Positions 9,356 through 18,750 of a DNA stretch of 64,000 nt are shown here, piece after piece. A program made the position numbers and the translations under genes. Origin of the DNA: Flavivirga eckloniae (GTDB lineage Bacteria; Bacteroidota; Bacteroidia; Flavobacteriales; Flavobacteriaceae). Position 1 is the first letter of the stretch; the number at the start of each line of letters is the position of its first letter. The notes beneath the pieces were generated by a model, which did not search any database, was not told where the DNA came from, and saw only the letters and a program-made list of their open reading frames with translations. The stretch is from NCBI RefSeq assembly GCF_002886045.1, contig NZ_CP025791.1, forward strand, positions 4,851,001-4,915,000. The letters are read 5' to 3'.

Positions 9356-9679
9356 ATGTAAACCAAATAAAGTCTTTAAAAAAGCATATTCAAAGCATAT
9401 TTTAAGCTTATCGAAACCGATAATAATTTATAATTGTTATCGGTTTTGTTTGTTAAGCTCAATCTGCCAAGCCTAACTATTATACCTTTCTATTCTTTAT
9501 GGATGTATTTGAGTATTAAAAACAGGTATTACCCTTTTAATTGGCGGTAATAATAATAAAACATGATAAAATGTCACTGTTAAACATGGTTTAGGTGACA
9601 TAATGTCTTGTTTTTTGTATTGGTATTTGTTTTGCTTATTGAATTAGTGTAAATAAAAATTAATTTAAATATTAAAAAT
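9356..9679. other. Intergenic gap with one terminator
   Basis: 324 bases without a gene. It holds the terminator at 9414-9450 and AT-rich leader sequence for the Hsp20 gene. No other structure was found. Confidence 0.4.
9414..9450 (+). terminator. Rho-independent terminator after GH29
   Basis: Perfect 10 bp stem AAACCGATAA / TTATCGGTTT (9414-9423 with 9437-9446) followed by a T-rich tail. Confidence 0.75.
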
Positions 9680-10117
9680 ATGACACTTGTAAGATATCAA
9701 AACCAATTTCCGGGCTTGTTGGACAGATTGTTTAATTCTGATTTTGACAGCTTTAACAGAAGCAATTTTTCTAATACAAATACAACACTACCATCGGTAA
9801 ACATTAAAGAAGATGTAGATTCATTTTTTGTTGAAGTGGCTGCTCCTGGATTCGAAAAATCGGATTTCAATATTGAAGTTAACAATGATTTGCTAACCAT
9901 TTCTTCTGAGAAGAAAACAACGAATACTCCTAAAGATAACGAGCGTGTTTCTAGACAGGAGTTTAGTTATCAGTCGTTCAAGCGTTCATTTACGCTACCA
10001 GAGTTAGTTGATGATGAAAAAATCTCGGCTAAGTATGAGAATGGTATCTTATCTGTTAGTATTCCTAAAAAAGAAGAAGCAAAACCTAAACCAGTAAAGT
10101 TAATAGAGATTAAATAG
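9680..10117 (+). CDS. Hsp20 / alpha-crystallin small heat-shock protein
   Basis: 145 residues. The alpha-crystallin domain runs from about 38 to 130: LPSVNIKEDVDSFFVEVAAPGF, DFNIEVNNDLLTISSEKK, SYQSFKRSFTLPE and the ENGILSVSIPK strand. A C-terminal I-x-I/V-like tail (PVKLIEIK) is the usual oligomer contact. It is an ATP-independent holdase chaperone in the cytoplasm. Single gene; heat induction is inferred from the family, as I see no CIRCE element upstream. Confidence 0.93.
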   Translation: MTLVRYQNQFPGLLDRLFNSDFDSFNRSNFSNTNTTLPSVNIKEDVDSFFVEVAAPGFEKSDFNIEVNNDLLTISSEKKTTNTPKDNERVSRQEFSYQSFKRSFTLPELVDDEKISAKYENGILSVSIPKKEEAKPKPVKLIEIK

Positions 10118-10146
10118 TACAAATAATTTAGATAGATGTTTAATAA

Positions 10147-10190
10147 AGAGTTAGCTAATGGTTTTTAATCGTTAGCTAACTCTTGCTTTA
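10147..10190. terminator. Bidirectional hairpin terminator between hsp20 and GH31
   Basis: Perfect 12 bp stem AGAGTTAGCTAA / TTAGCTAACTCT (10147-10158 with 10172-10183) between two convergent genes. Confidence 0.65.
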
Positions 10191-10221
10191 TATATCAAAG
10201 TCTTAATTATTATACCCTACT

Positions 10222-12816
10222 TTATAATTTTACAACTTTGGTTTTACCTTTAAAGGTTACTTTTTGTCCTTTCGATTCTCCTGCCTTTTTTACGATAAAG
10301 CTTTGCGGTGTTTTCTTTAGGTCAATGTAGTTGCCTTCTTTTTTTCTTATTGTTAATTTTGAAGTGTTGTCATTGTATGAGAAAATAAATTCAGCATACG
10401 CTCCTTTAAGATAGTCATTAGAAAGGTTATCGTCTTGATATAATACGAATTCTGCATTAGCACCTTCATATATCACGATTTCAATAGGCTTGTCAAGCTT
10501 CTGGGTCGAATATTGAACCTTAGGGCCTAAAGGCAAAATGGTACCTGCTTTTACATATAATGGAAGCTTATTTAATGGTGCATCAGCACTGATTTCCTTT
10601 CCTCCGGAAATAACTTTATTTGTCCAGAAATCAAACCATGTTCCTTCTGGTAAATAAACTGTTCTGTTTCTAGCTTTGTATTCGGTAACAGGGCAAACCA
10701 TGATATTATCACCAAATAAAAATTGATTACCAATATCCCATGCATTTTTATCATTTGGGAATGAATAAGCCAAGGGCGTCATCATAGAACCATTGTTTTT
10801 TGTAACGTTCCAGGCGGTGGAATAAATATAGGGCATAAGTTGATATCTAAGGTTTATAAAATCCCTTGCAGTTGTTTCAAATGCTTTGCCATAGCGCCAT
10901 ATCTCGGTGTCTGATACATAACCATGAATACGGAATAAAGGACAAAACGTGCCATACTGAAACCATCGGGTTAATAGTTCTTTATATTCCTCACTTTTAT
11001 ATTGGTCTTTAAAAGTGCTTCCATTTAAGGACTTGCCATCTCGGAAAAAACCACCTATATCTGTTGTCCAATACGGGATCCCCGCCATACAAAAATTAAG
11101 ACCAGCAGGTATTTGTTCTGCAAATTGCTCCCATGTAGCAGCTACATCTCCAGACCATGACGCAGCGCTGTATCGTTGCTGACCCGTAAAGGCAGAACGT
11201 GTTAAGTTGAATACTCTTTGATTGGGAAAGTGTTTCATTTTTCCTTCATATGCGGCTTTATTTACCACTAACGAGTATGAATTGGTTACTTCATCCCAGC
11301 TTCCAGCATGAGTTTGTGTCCAATCATGCGGAGGATCTTGGGGTTCTGTACCGTCTAGCCAAATAGCGTCAACGCCTATATTGTACATGGAGTCTCTTAG
11401 CACGTTAGCAAAGCCCTCTGCTACTTTTGGATTGTAAAAATCGAGATAATATATGTCGCGTGTGCTTCGTTTATGAACGAGTTTATGTTCTTCTAAACCA
11501 TATCTGGTAAGTAGTTCTTTGTCTTTGGCTTCTGGCCATACAGATACCATTAAATTTAAGTTTAAACTTTCAAGCTCATCACACATGGCTTTAGGGTTTG
11601 GGTAGGTTTCAGGATTCCATGATGGTCCTTTGGTGCCTTCTCGCCAATAGTGCCAATCCTGTACAATATTGTCTAACGGAATATTTCTCTTACGATACTC
11701 TCTTGCGTTTTCAAGCAATTCCTCTTGATTGTGATATCTTTCGCGACATTGCCAAAAACCAAAAGCCCATTTTGGAAACATTGGTGCTTTTCCTGTTAAC
11801 TCTCTGTAACCATCGAGAATATCTGTAGGGGTTTCTCCATATACAAAATAGTAATCAATAGCTTTTCCTTTTTTACTTGCAAAAGTCGTTTTGTTAAAGT
11901 CTGGCCCGTTAACAAATAATCGTCCTTTTGTTTGTGAATTAGAATTTTGTAAGACCACCTTATAGGTTTTTCCTTTTTCCAAATTGATTTTCCCTACATG
12001 GCAATCTGGAACCCAAATGGTAGTATAATTAATAATAGGTTTGTCGTTTATAGTTAATAAAACAGGACCATCTCTACGGTTTTTTTCAGGGTTTGGGCTT
12101 TCTACATAGAAAGCATATTCCCCTGTTGTATTTGCTGTAAACTCAGCTTCACGAATGTTGTTTTCTTCATCTATAGTTTTAGAAAATGATATTTCCTGCT
12201 CGGGATGATTAAAGTCTGTAATACTGTTATTGTTCCATAAAATACCGTAGTGATTTGTTGATACTAGAAAAGGAATGGCTATCTCTTGATTGTATTGTCG
12301 TAGTTGAATTGGAGTATTTTTCCAATTTAATATCCCACTTTGAAACTGACCTAATCCGTAAAAAGCCTCATCTCCAGAAGAGAACCCCTGATAAATAGCA
12401 TTTGATGAAGGGGCTTCTGTTAATTTATGCCCTCCTTTTAGTTCAGATAGCAAGGCTTTACCGTTAGTATCAACAAATCGAATTACTCCCGATTTGTCTA
12501 TATATAAAACAACTTTTTTGGTTTTAACGATGGTAGTACCATTGTCTTCGCTTACATCGAATTGGATGTTCTCGGCATTCTTGATAATCGAGAGATTATC
12601 TAATAATGGTTTGTAATCTTTGTGTTTACTTTTTACAACATGAATAAGCTCATCATTAATAACTTCAATGTTATAAAAAATGCCATTTCTGTTTAATACA
12701 ATTTCGTTAGTTGCTTTTTTTTGAGCTGCCCCGAGTTGACAAAAAAACAGGACGAGTATTAGAATATGTATTCTTTTTATAATTGAATTATTTTTTAATG
12801 AAACTCTTTTTTTCAT
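10222..12816 (-). CDS. GH31 alpha-xylosidase/alpha-glucosidase with inserted PA14-like domain
   Basis: About 864 residues from the ATG at 12816 (an upstream ATG at 12849 would put a charged tail before the signal peptide). Order: signal sequence, GH31 N-terminal beta domain, a PA14-like insert at about 225-310 (GEYAFYVESPN, GPVLLTINDK, GRLFVNGPDF), then the catalytic barrel from about 340. The nucleophile is Asp488 in WLDGTEP, and the acid/base is about Asp557 in SWSGD. A PA14 insert at this place is known from xyloglucan alpha-xylosidases of Bacteroidetes and Cellvibrio, so alpha-xylosidase is my preferred call. Periplasmic. Confidence 0.85.
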   Translation of the reverse strand: MKKRVSLKNNSIIKRIHILILVLFFCQLGAAQKKATNEIVLNRNGIFYNIEVINDELIHVVKSKHKDYKPLLDNLSIIKNAENIQFDVSEDNGTTIVKTKKVVLYIDKSGVIRFVDTNGKALLSELKGGHKLTEAPSSNAIYQGFSSGDEAFYGLGQFQSGILNWKNTPIQLRQYNQEIAIPFLVSTNHYGILWNNNSITDFNHPEQEISFSKTIDEENNIREAEFTANTTGEYAFYVESPNPEKNRRDGPVLLTINDKPIINYTTIWVPDCHVGKINLEKGKTYKVVLQNSNSQTKGRLFVNGPDFNKTTFASKKGKAIDYYFVYGETPTDILDGYRELTGKAPMFPKWAFGFWQCRERYHNQEELLENAREYRKRNIPLDNIVQDWHYWREGTKGPSWNPETYPNPKAMCDELESLNLNLMVSVWPEAKDKELLTRYGLEEHKLVHKRSTRDIYYLDFYNPKVAEGFANVLRDSMYNIGVDAIWLDGTEPQDPPHDWTQTHAGSWDEVTNSYSLVVNKAAYEGKMKHFPNQRVFNLTRSAFTGQQRYSAASWSGDVAATWEQFAEQIPAGLNFCMAGIPYWTTDIGGFFRDGKSLNGSTFKDQYKSEEYKELLTRWFQYGTFCPLFRIHGYVSDTEIWRYGKAFETTARDFINLRYQLMPYIYSTAWNVTKNNGSMMTPLAYSFPNDKNAWDIGNQFLFGDNIMVCPVTEYKARNRTVYLPEGTWFDFWTNKVISGGKEISADAPLNKLPLYVKAGTILPLGPKVQYSTQKLDKPIEIVIYEGANAEFVLYQDDNLSNDYLKGAYAEFIFSYNDNTSKLTIRKKEGNYIDLKKTPQSFIVKKAGESKGQKVTFKGKTKVVKL

Positions 12817-13074
12817 ATTTAGAATAGTTTTTGTGAGTAATATTAACACCTTAATTGGTATTATGCCTCCTTAAATTGTTCTAAATGGTGCTATAATTAA
12901 ATCAAAATTAGGCGAACAGTTCTGTTTAGTGCAAAATTGTAAAACCAATAGGGATAAAAGTTTACTTGGGGTCGAATGAGAATAATTAATAGAGTTGACA
13001 GCAGAATTATATTGCAAAGAAGATATTATTTATACGCTAAGAATAGCTTCTTATATTTATATTTGAAATGATAA

Positions 13075-13410
13075 GCCATAAATGGTTCTCAAAACGAAGC
13101 AACATTGGGCAGTGACAGAATATGTCATTTAGTAGATGGAAAAAGAAAGGTCTTGGTAAAAGAGAAAATTATTAATATTAAAGATGGTGAATATTATATC
13201 TATGATGTTTACGATTGGGAAGATTTTCCTTTAAAAAAGATGAACAATACATTTGGAGTAAAAGTTAATGCCCAAGGCAAAACAACAATTTACCAAATTA
13301 CAGAATACAGACTAAAACCACGTTTTTTAACCTGGATCATGAAGGGTGAAATGAGATCTCAAGCAAGAACGGCATTAATCTCTTACAAGCATTATATGGA
13401 AACCGGATAA
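13075..13410 (+). pseudogene. N-terminally truncated SRPBCC / polyketide-cyclase-like gene remnant
   Basis: The frame opens after tandem stops at 13069-13074 and encodes about 111 residues matching only the back two thirds of a SRPBCC protein (GSDRICHL, KEKIINIKDGEYY, YDWEDFPLKKM, KHYMETG). The first 40 or so residues expected for the family (the initial strand and first helices) are missing, and the only start is a TTG at 13105 inside the conserved part. A short unrelated ATG frame at 13068 stops after 15 codons. Probably a decayed gene; a short functional form is possible. Confidence 0.6.
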
Positions 13411-13485
13411 AAAAATACAGAACAAGCTATCATTAAGAAGAAGTATAAATCCTATTAAAGCTATCTTTCTGTTGTTTTAGCATTG

Positions 13486-13521
13486 CAGCATATACATTTT
13501 AAACATAAAATGTATATGCTG
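13486..13521 (-). terminator. 15 bp perfect hairpin after deaD
   Basis: CAGCATATACATTTT pairs with AAAATGTATATGCTG (13486-13500 with 13507-13521). It lies just past the deaD stop. No T-run follows on the deaD strand, so it may stabilise the 3' end rather than terminate. Confidence 0.5.
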
Positions 13522-13532
13522 TAGCATTACTA

Positions 13533-15335
13533 CTAACGTCTAGAACGTCTAGGGCTAAATGAATTAGAATTGCCAGAGTCTGAACGTCTTGGTTTCGAAG
13601 AGCTGTCGGAACGACGTCTGTCACCTCTATTTCCAGAATCAGATCTTCTTCCATCACGTTTTCCGCCTCCTTTTCTGTCATCACGTCTTTTACTGCCTCG
13701 GTTTCTGTCGTTACGCCTTCTGCCTCCTCCTCGATTTTCAGAAACTTCAACGTTAACAAAACGTCCATTATGTTTAAAGTCGGTAAAGAATTCCAGTACT
13801 TTATCTTTTAATTCATTTTCGGTATTAAAGAAAGAGAAACTATCTTTTACTTCAACTTTAAAAACGTCGTCTCTACCAAGTTGCAACTGTTCTTTTAGGA
13901 AGTCTTTTAGTTTCATCCAATCATAACCATCTTTGCCACCAACATTTATAAAGTAACGTGTAGATTTACCACCAAAATCACGTCCGCTATCCTTACTATC
14001 GCTAGAGCTTTCAGAAACATTTAAGTTTCTGGATTTTTGATAATAATTGTAGAAACGCGTAAATTCAACAGAGAAAAACTTCTTGATCAATTCATCTTTA
14101 TCGGTATCCTCAAACAATTCGTTGATGCTTGATAAATGTCTATCAATTTCATGATTGATCTCTGTATTATGTATTTTATTGGCAAGCGACATTAATTGTA
14201 CCTGACAAATTTCCGATCCGTCCGGAATATCTTTTTTCTCGAACTTACGTTTAATAATACGCTCAATACTTTTTATTTTACGTACTTCGCTTTTAGAAAC
14301 AATCACCATAGAAACCCCTGTTTTTCCAGCACGCCCCGTACGTCCCGAACGGTGTGTGTAAGTTTCGATTTCGTCTGGTAATTGGTAGTTTATTACGTGA
14401 GTTATATCATCAACATCAATACCACGTGCAGCAACATCGGTAGCTACTAACATTTGTATTTGTTTGTTTCTAAACGATTTCATGACCAAATCACGTTGAT
14501 TCTGACTTAAATCACCATGTAAGGCACCAGCACTATATCCATCTTCAATAAGTTGTTCGGCTACTTTTTGAGTATCGCGTTTGGTCCTGCAAAAGACTAC
14601 CGAGAAAATATCCGGATTGGCATCAGACAAGCGTTTTAAAGCCTGGTAACGATCTCTGGCATTTACTAAAAAGTATTCGTGGGATACATTTGTAGTACTT
14701 TCGTTTTTGTTTCCAACAGTTATTTCCTGTGGGTTGTGCATAAAGTTTTTGGCAATAGCCGCAACTTCTCTTGGCATGGTTGCAGAAAACAACCACGTAC
14801 TTTTATCTTCTGGTGTATGCGAAAGTATATCTGTTATATCTTCTTTAAAGCCCATGTTTAGCATTTCGTCGGCTTCATCTAAAACAGCATATTGAATTTT
14901 AGAAATATCAACCATACGTCTGCTAATCATATCTTTCATACGACCAGGCGTGGCTACAATAATTTGTGCTCCTCTTTTAACAGATCTGGCTTGATCTGTA
15001 ATGCTGGATCCGCCATAAATGGCTACGACGTTAAGACCTTTACAGTACTTGCCATATTGGCTCATTTCGTTGGCTATTTGCAAGCAAAGCTCGCGAGTAG
15101 GCGATAAAATTAAACCTTGGGTTGTTTGGCTATTGATATCAATTTTTTGTAGCATAGGGAAACCGAAAGCTGCCGTTTTACCGGTTCCGGTTTGCGCTAA
15201 GGCTACTAAATCGCCTTCTGAATTTAATAAAATTGGAATAGCTTTGTCTTGTACTTCACTGGGTTTTACGAAACCTAAGTCCGTAATAGCTTGTAATAGG
15301 TCGTCATTAAGACCTAAATCTTGGAATGTGCTCAT
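13533..15335 (-). CDS. deaD: DEAD-box ATP-dependent RNA helicase (DeaD/CsdA type)
   Basis: 600 residues. Q motif (FQDLGLNDDLLQAITDLGF), motif I AQTGTGKT, Ia PTRELCLQ, motif II DEAD, motif III SAT, and motif VI HRSGRTGRAG give a complete RecA1-RecA2 core (about 1-370). A dimerisation-like helical region follows, then a DbpA-type RNA-binding domain at about 460-535 (RYFINVGGKDGYDW, DVFKVEVKDSFSFF), then an Arg/Gly/Ser/Asp tail typical of RNA-binding disorder. It unwinds structured RNA in ribosome assembly and mRNA decay, often in the cold. The predicted leader of about 107 nt fits post-transcriptional control. Confidence 0.95.
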   Translation of the reverse strand: MSTFQDLGLNDDLLQAITDLGFVKPSEVQDKAIPILLNSEGDLVALAQTGTGKTAAFGFPMLQKIDINSQTTQGLILSPTRELCLQIANEMSQYGKYCKGLNVVAIYGGSSITDQARSVKRGAQIIVATPGRMKDMISRRMVDISKIQYAVLDEADEMLNMGFKEDITDILSHTPEDKSTWLFSATMPREVAAIAKNFMHNPQEITVGNKNESTTNVSHEYFLVNARDRYQALKRLSDANPDIFSVVFCRTKRDTQKVAEQLIEDGYSAGALHGDLSQNQRDLVMKSFRNKQIQMLVATDVAARGIDVDDITHVINYQLPDEIETYTHRSGRTGRAGKTGVSMVIVSKSEVRKIKSIERIIKRKFEKKDIPDGSEICQVQLMSLANKIHNTEINHEIDRHLSSINELFEDTDKDELIKKFFSVEFTRFYNYYQKSRNLNVSESSSDSKDSGRDFGGKSTRYFINVGGKDGYDWMKLKDFLKEQLQLGRDDVFKVEVKDSFSFFNTENELKDKVLEFFTDFKHNGRFVNVEVSENRGGGRRRNDRNRGSKRRDDRKGGGKRDGRRSDSGNRGDRRRSDSSSKPRRSDSGNSNSFSPRRSRR

Positions 15336-15447
15336 TCTTGTAAAATGTATGCGATTATGTTATGTAGTGTTACATAAAGAAGCGAATCGACATACTTAAA
15401 CCTAAAACTTCTAGCAACACATCCTCTCCCTGAGGAATATAAAGCGG

Positions 15448-15455
15448 CAAAGATA
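15448..15455 (-). promoter_or_regulatory. -7 element TATCTTTG upstream of deaD
   Basis: Reverse strand reads TATCTTTG, an exact TAnnTTTG. It predicts a start near 15442 and an untranslated leader of about 107 nt. Confidence 0.55.
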
Positions 15456-15613
15456 CAATTTTATTTGACTTGTCATTCCCTCTAAGGAGGGAATCTTTTA
15501 AATTGAAGGTGTGCTGTACTATTAAACGGTATTATTACCCTGTGGACAGTTCTTAACGATCATTTTAGAGTATTAAATTGCTCCGAGTAGAATAGAGTGA
15601 CTGAGTAACCGAC

Positions 15614-15643
15614 ATAAAAAAATCCCGAAGATTCGGGATTTTC
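15614..15643 (-). terminator. Terminator of the lipoprotein gene at 15661
   Basis: Stem AATCCCGAA / TTCGGGATT (15621-15629 with 15632-15640). On the reverse strand it is followed by TTTTTTTA, a classical rho-independent terminator. The 325-base gap around it (15336-15660) also holds a GTCATTCC..GGAGGGAATC repeat near 15471. Confidence 0.8.
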
Positions 15644-15660
15644 ATCAGAAGAATTAAAAA

Positions 15661-16176
15661 CTAAATACATTCTCTTTCATAGTTTGTAGCTTCTGTATCA
15701 TTTGTTGGTGTTTCACCTTTGGTGAAAGACGTGTCTGATATAATCGTTAATTTATAGTCGCCATCAAAACCAGCACTTAAACCCCAATCTCTGGCAACAG
15801 CAAGATTGTAAATACCGGTTTCAGAAATATTAATGTTAGCAATAGATACGTTTTCATTTTGGGTGGTACACCCGTAATAAGTAAGTTTACCTTGAGTGAG
15901 TAAGTTTGGACCACCAAACTCACCAAAATCGGCAGACAGATCTAATGAAACAACAGATTTACCCGTAATATTTTCAACACTTATAGATATTCTGCTCCCT
16001 TCTTTAAATTCGAATTGATAAATATCTTCGCAGGTTTCAGACAAATCGCAATTCCATGTGTCTGTGGTTTCGAATAATGTTATGCCTGGATCTATTGGAG
16101 CATCATCGTTTTTGGAGCAATTAGCAAAAAGGATTACCGATAATACTATTAAAGTTTGTTTAATTTGTGTTCTCAT
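15661..16176 (-). CDS. Hypothetical lipoprotein, beta-rich
   Basis: 171 residues. Lipoprotein signal ending in FANCSKNDD (Cys20, with charged residues after it as in surface-exposed flavobacterial lipoproteins). The body is beta-rich, with Cys pairs (NCDLSETCED, GCTT, RECI) that may form disulfides in the periplasm. The IYNLAVARDWGLSAGFDGDYKLTI stretch recalls the C-terminal strands of pre-peptidase-type beta domains, but the match is weak. Function unknown. Confidence 0.6.
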   Translation of the reverse strand: MRTQIKQTLIVLSVILFANCSKNDDAPIDPGITLFETTDTWNCDLSETCEDIYQFEFKEGSRISISVENITGKSVVSLDLSADFGEFGGPNLLTQGKLTYYGCTTQNENVSIANINISETGIYNLAVARDWGLSAGFDGDYKLTIISDTSFTKGETPTNDTEATNYERECI

Positions 16177-16494
16177 GACTGGATTAATTAATGATTTACA
16201 CGCTTATATCAATAAGGTCATGAGAATGTTACCCATTTTGGGCAAAAAAATATTTTTTTTGAATTTTTATTAGTGAAACTCTATTTTGAAAAGTTGCCAA
16301 GCAAAGCATTCAAAATAGCAAGTAGAACTAATCCCGCTTCCTGTGCTGAACTTGTTTCAGTATCTGGCGGGATCTTAGGCCTAAGATATCGAAGCTAGCT
16401 TCGGAATTTATAAATAATATTTTCAATTGAATGCCTTGTGCGCTTGCCCCGAGGATCATTTATTGTAAATCGTTGCTTTTAAAGGGGAGCTTGT
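16177..16494. repeat. Intergenic nested inverted repeats
   Basis: No gene. AAGCATTCAAAAT near 16303 has an imperfect partner ATTTTCAATTGAATGCCTT near 16420. Inside sit ATCCCGC / GCGGGAT (about 16331 with 16367) around a GTGCTGAACTTGTTTCAG motif, and the palindrome CTTAGGCCTAAG. Confidence 0.5.
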
Positions 16495-17727
16495 TTAGGC
16501 TCTTAAATTTTTAATTCGCTCCAACAACGTAGGGTGCGAATAGTGCATAAAAACATAAGCGGGATGCGGTGTTAAATTACTCAAACTGTTTTTAGATAAT
16601 TTTTTAAGCGATGTAATTAAAGGTTCACCTTTGTAGGTATTTTTAGCATAGTCGTCTGCCTGATATTCAAACTTTCTGGAAAATACGTTCATGATTAAAC
16701 CTGTAATTTCAGAAATAGGGGAGTACAGCAAACCAAAGGCAATTAGCCCAATATGGAAACTAGGGATCTCAACCCCCAAAGCATTTGATAATAAAGGATT
16801 GGATATAAAAAGCGATAAGATAAAAAGTGTTAAACCGGTTAATAAAATTGAAGCAAACAAATTGAAAATAATATGTTTCTTTTTATAATGGCCTACTTCG
16901 TGCGCCAGTACAGCAACAATTTCTTCATCGTCTAGGTCATTAATTAAAGTATCGTATAATGTTACACGCTTTTCGCTACCAAACCCGGAAAAATAAGCAT
17001 TGGCTTTTGTACTGCGTTTTGAGCCATCGATTACAAAAATTTTGTCTAGTTTAAAACCAACTGTTTGTGCGTATTCAGATATTTTGTCTCGTAAACTACC
17101 AGCTTCTAAAGGTGTTTGTTTATTGAATAGCGGTACAATAAGTTTAGAGTAAAACATATTCATAAACAAAGTAAATAAGGCAACAAGTCCCCAGGCGTAT
17201 AGCCAAAAATGCGTTCCTGTAACCTGATAAAACCAAATAATAAGCGCTAAAATACCACCACCAACAATAGCCATCATGAGCCAGCCCTTTATTTTGTCGA
17301 GTATGAATGTTTTACGGGTCGTTTTATTAAATCCGAATTTTTCTTCAATAACAAAAGTACTGTAATAGGAAAAAGGAATAGAAACAACATCACTGCCGAT
17401 CATTATAATTCCGAAGAAAATAAGCGCAATAATAATGGCATTGTCGCTGTAGCTTCTGGCAATATTATCTACAAATTCAAACCCATCAAAAAGTAAAAAT
17501 CCTAAAGTTAAAAGCATAGAAAATACAGACGTTACAATACCAAATTTATAATTTGTTGCTTTGTAATTCTGTGATTTTTCATATTCGGTTTCATCATACA
17601 CATCTTGTAAATCTTCAGGAAGTTTATCTTTAAAGTGTTTTGCATTTAAAGCGTCCAAAATTTTATCGATTATAAAGTTGATAATCAATATGGCAATGAT
17701 GATGTAGAATAATGTTGTTGATGTCAT
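16495..17727 (-). CDS. M48 family membrane metalloprotease (Ste24/CAAX-protease-like)
   Basis: 410 residues, about the usual length for Ste24-like proteases. Several membrane helices lie before and around the active site. The zinc motif HEVGH is at 276-280, and the third ligand is the Glu in FEYQADDYA about 60 residues later. The soluble KRSTKANAYFSGFG and RVTLYDTL stretches before the site are conserved in the family. It cleaves membrane or prenyl-like substrates in eukaryotes; the bacterial role is probably membrane protein quality control (inference). Confidence 0.92.
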   Translation of the reverse strand: MTSTTLFYIIIAILIINFIIDKILDALNAKHFKDKLPEDLQDVYDETEYEKSQNYKATNYKFGIVTSVFSMLLTLGFLLFDGFEFVDNIARSYSDNAIIIALIFFGIIMIGSDVVSIPFSYYSTFVIEEKFGFNKTTRKTFILDKIKGWLMMAIVGGGILALIIWFYQVTGTHFWLYAWGLVALFTLFMNMFYSKLIVPLFNKQTPLEAGSLRDKISEYAQTVGFKLDKIFVIDGSKRSTKANAYFSGFGSEKRVTLYDTLINDLDDEEIVAVLAHEVGHYKKKHIIFNLFASILLTGLTLFILSLFISNPLLSNALGVEIPSFHIGLIAFGLLYSPISEITGLIMNVFSRKFEYQADDYAKNTYKGEPLITSLKKLSKNSLSNLTPHPAYVFMHYSHPTLLERIKNLRA

Positions 17728-17910
17728 ATTATATTTTTGCTGTCATTCTGAGGAGCAAAGCGACGTGAGAATCTGTTTATTGTAACTTCAATTTTACAAA
17801 TTACTACGCGCTATTGCTTTACATTCTTGATGACATTATTATTTAAATTTCAAAACCCCAAAATTACTCAATTGGATTTTGTTATTTGTATTTTGATTAT
17901 TGCAAAATTT

Positions 17911-18711
17911 TCAAAGAAAATTTCGTTGTCTTTTGGCTTCAAAAATAAGGATTCCTGCTGCAACAGACACGTTCATGGAGTCTATTTCACCTTGCATGGG
18001 AATAATAATGTTTTGTGTTGAGTTTTTGAGCCAGTCATGACTCAATCCGGTAGCTTCTGTGCCAACAACAATAGCAGCAGATTTTGTAAAGTCTTGGGTA
18101 TGGTAATTAACAGACGCTTGTAAGGCGGCGCAGTAAATATTAATGTTTTTTTCTTTTAAAAAGGCAATAATATCAGAAGTCGTGCCTGTAGTAATTTGAT
18201 TTGTAAACAGACAACCTACACTAGACCTTATAATATTGGGGTTGTATAAATCCGTTTTTGGATTAGCGATTATAACAGCATCCACATGAGCCGCATCGGC
18301 AGTTCTTAAAATAGCACCGATATTTCCAGGTTTTTCGGGTGCCTCAGCAACTAAAACTAAAGGGGTTTCAGTATTAAATTTTAAATTGGAGATGCTATGG
18401 TTTTTACTTTTGGCTACAGCCAGAACACCTTCAGTAGTATCACGATAAGCTAATTTTTGGTATACCTCTTTGGAAATTTCAATAACGTTAATGCGTTTAT
18501 TCGTTAAGTCGTTTAGTTGTTTCAAAGAAAATAATTCGGGATATATTAAAAGCGTTTCTAATTCATATTCGCCTTTTAAGGCTAATGAGATTTCACGTTT
18601 TCCTTCAATTAAAAATGTGTCGCTTTTTTTACGCTCGCGTGATTTGTCTTTTAATTGTGCGAGTTGTCGAATAAAAGGATTTTGCGTACTGGTTATTAAT
18701 GTTGTGGACAA
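17911..18711 (-). CDS. SpoU-type RNA 2'-O-methyltransferase
   Basis: 266 residues from a TTG start. An N-terminal substrate-binding part of about 100 residues (NPFIRQLAQLKDKSRERKKS, FLIEGKREISLAL) resembles L30e-like domains of rRNA methylases. The SPOUT domain shows EKPGNIGAILRTADAAHVDAV, VVGTEATGLSHDWL and IIPMQGEIDSMNVSVAAGIL. The target nucleotide is unknown; 23S rRNA is likely by analogy with RlmB-like enzymes. Confidence 0.85.
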   Translation of the reverse strand: MSTTLITSTQNPFIRQLAQLKDKSRERKKSDTFLIEGKREISLALKGEYELETLLIYPELFSLKQLNDLTNKRINVIEISKEVYQKLAYRDTTEGVLAVAKSKNHSISNLKFNTETPLVLVAEAPEKPGNIGAILRTADAAHVDAVIIANPKTDLYNPNIIRSSVGCLFTNQITTGTTSDIIAFLKEKNINIYCAALQASVNYHTQDFTKSAAIVVGTEATGLSHDWLKNSTQNIIIPMQGEIDSMNVSVAAGILIFEAKRQRNFL

Positions 18712-18750
18712 TTATTTAGCTAATTTTGTTTAGACAAATTTACTATAAAA

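Noticed and set aside
7469-12816. Polysaccharide utilisation locus
   Set aside because: No SusC/SusD pair, no sensor or regulator; the GH genes are separate and divergently arranged.
13570-13926. 118-codon Ser/Leu/Pro-rich ORF on the plus strand
   Set aside because: It is the mirror of the Arg/Gly/Ser-rich tail of deaD; no promoter, and composition follows from the opposite strand.
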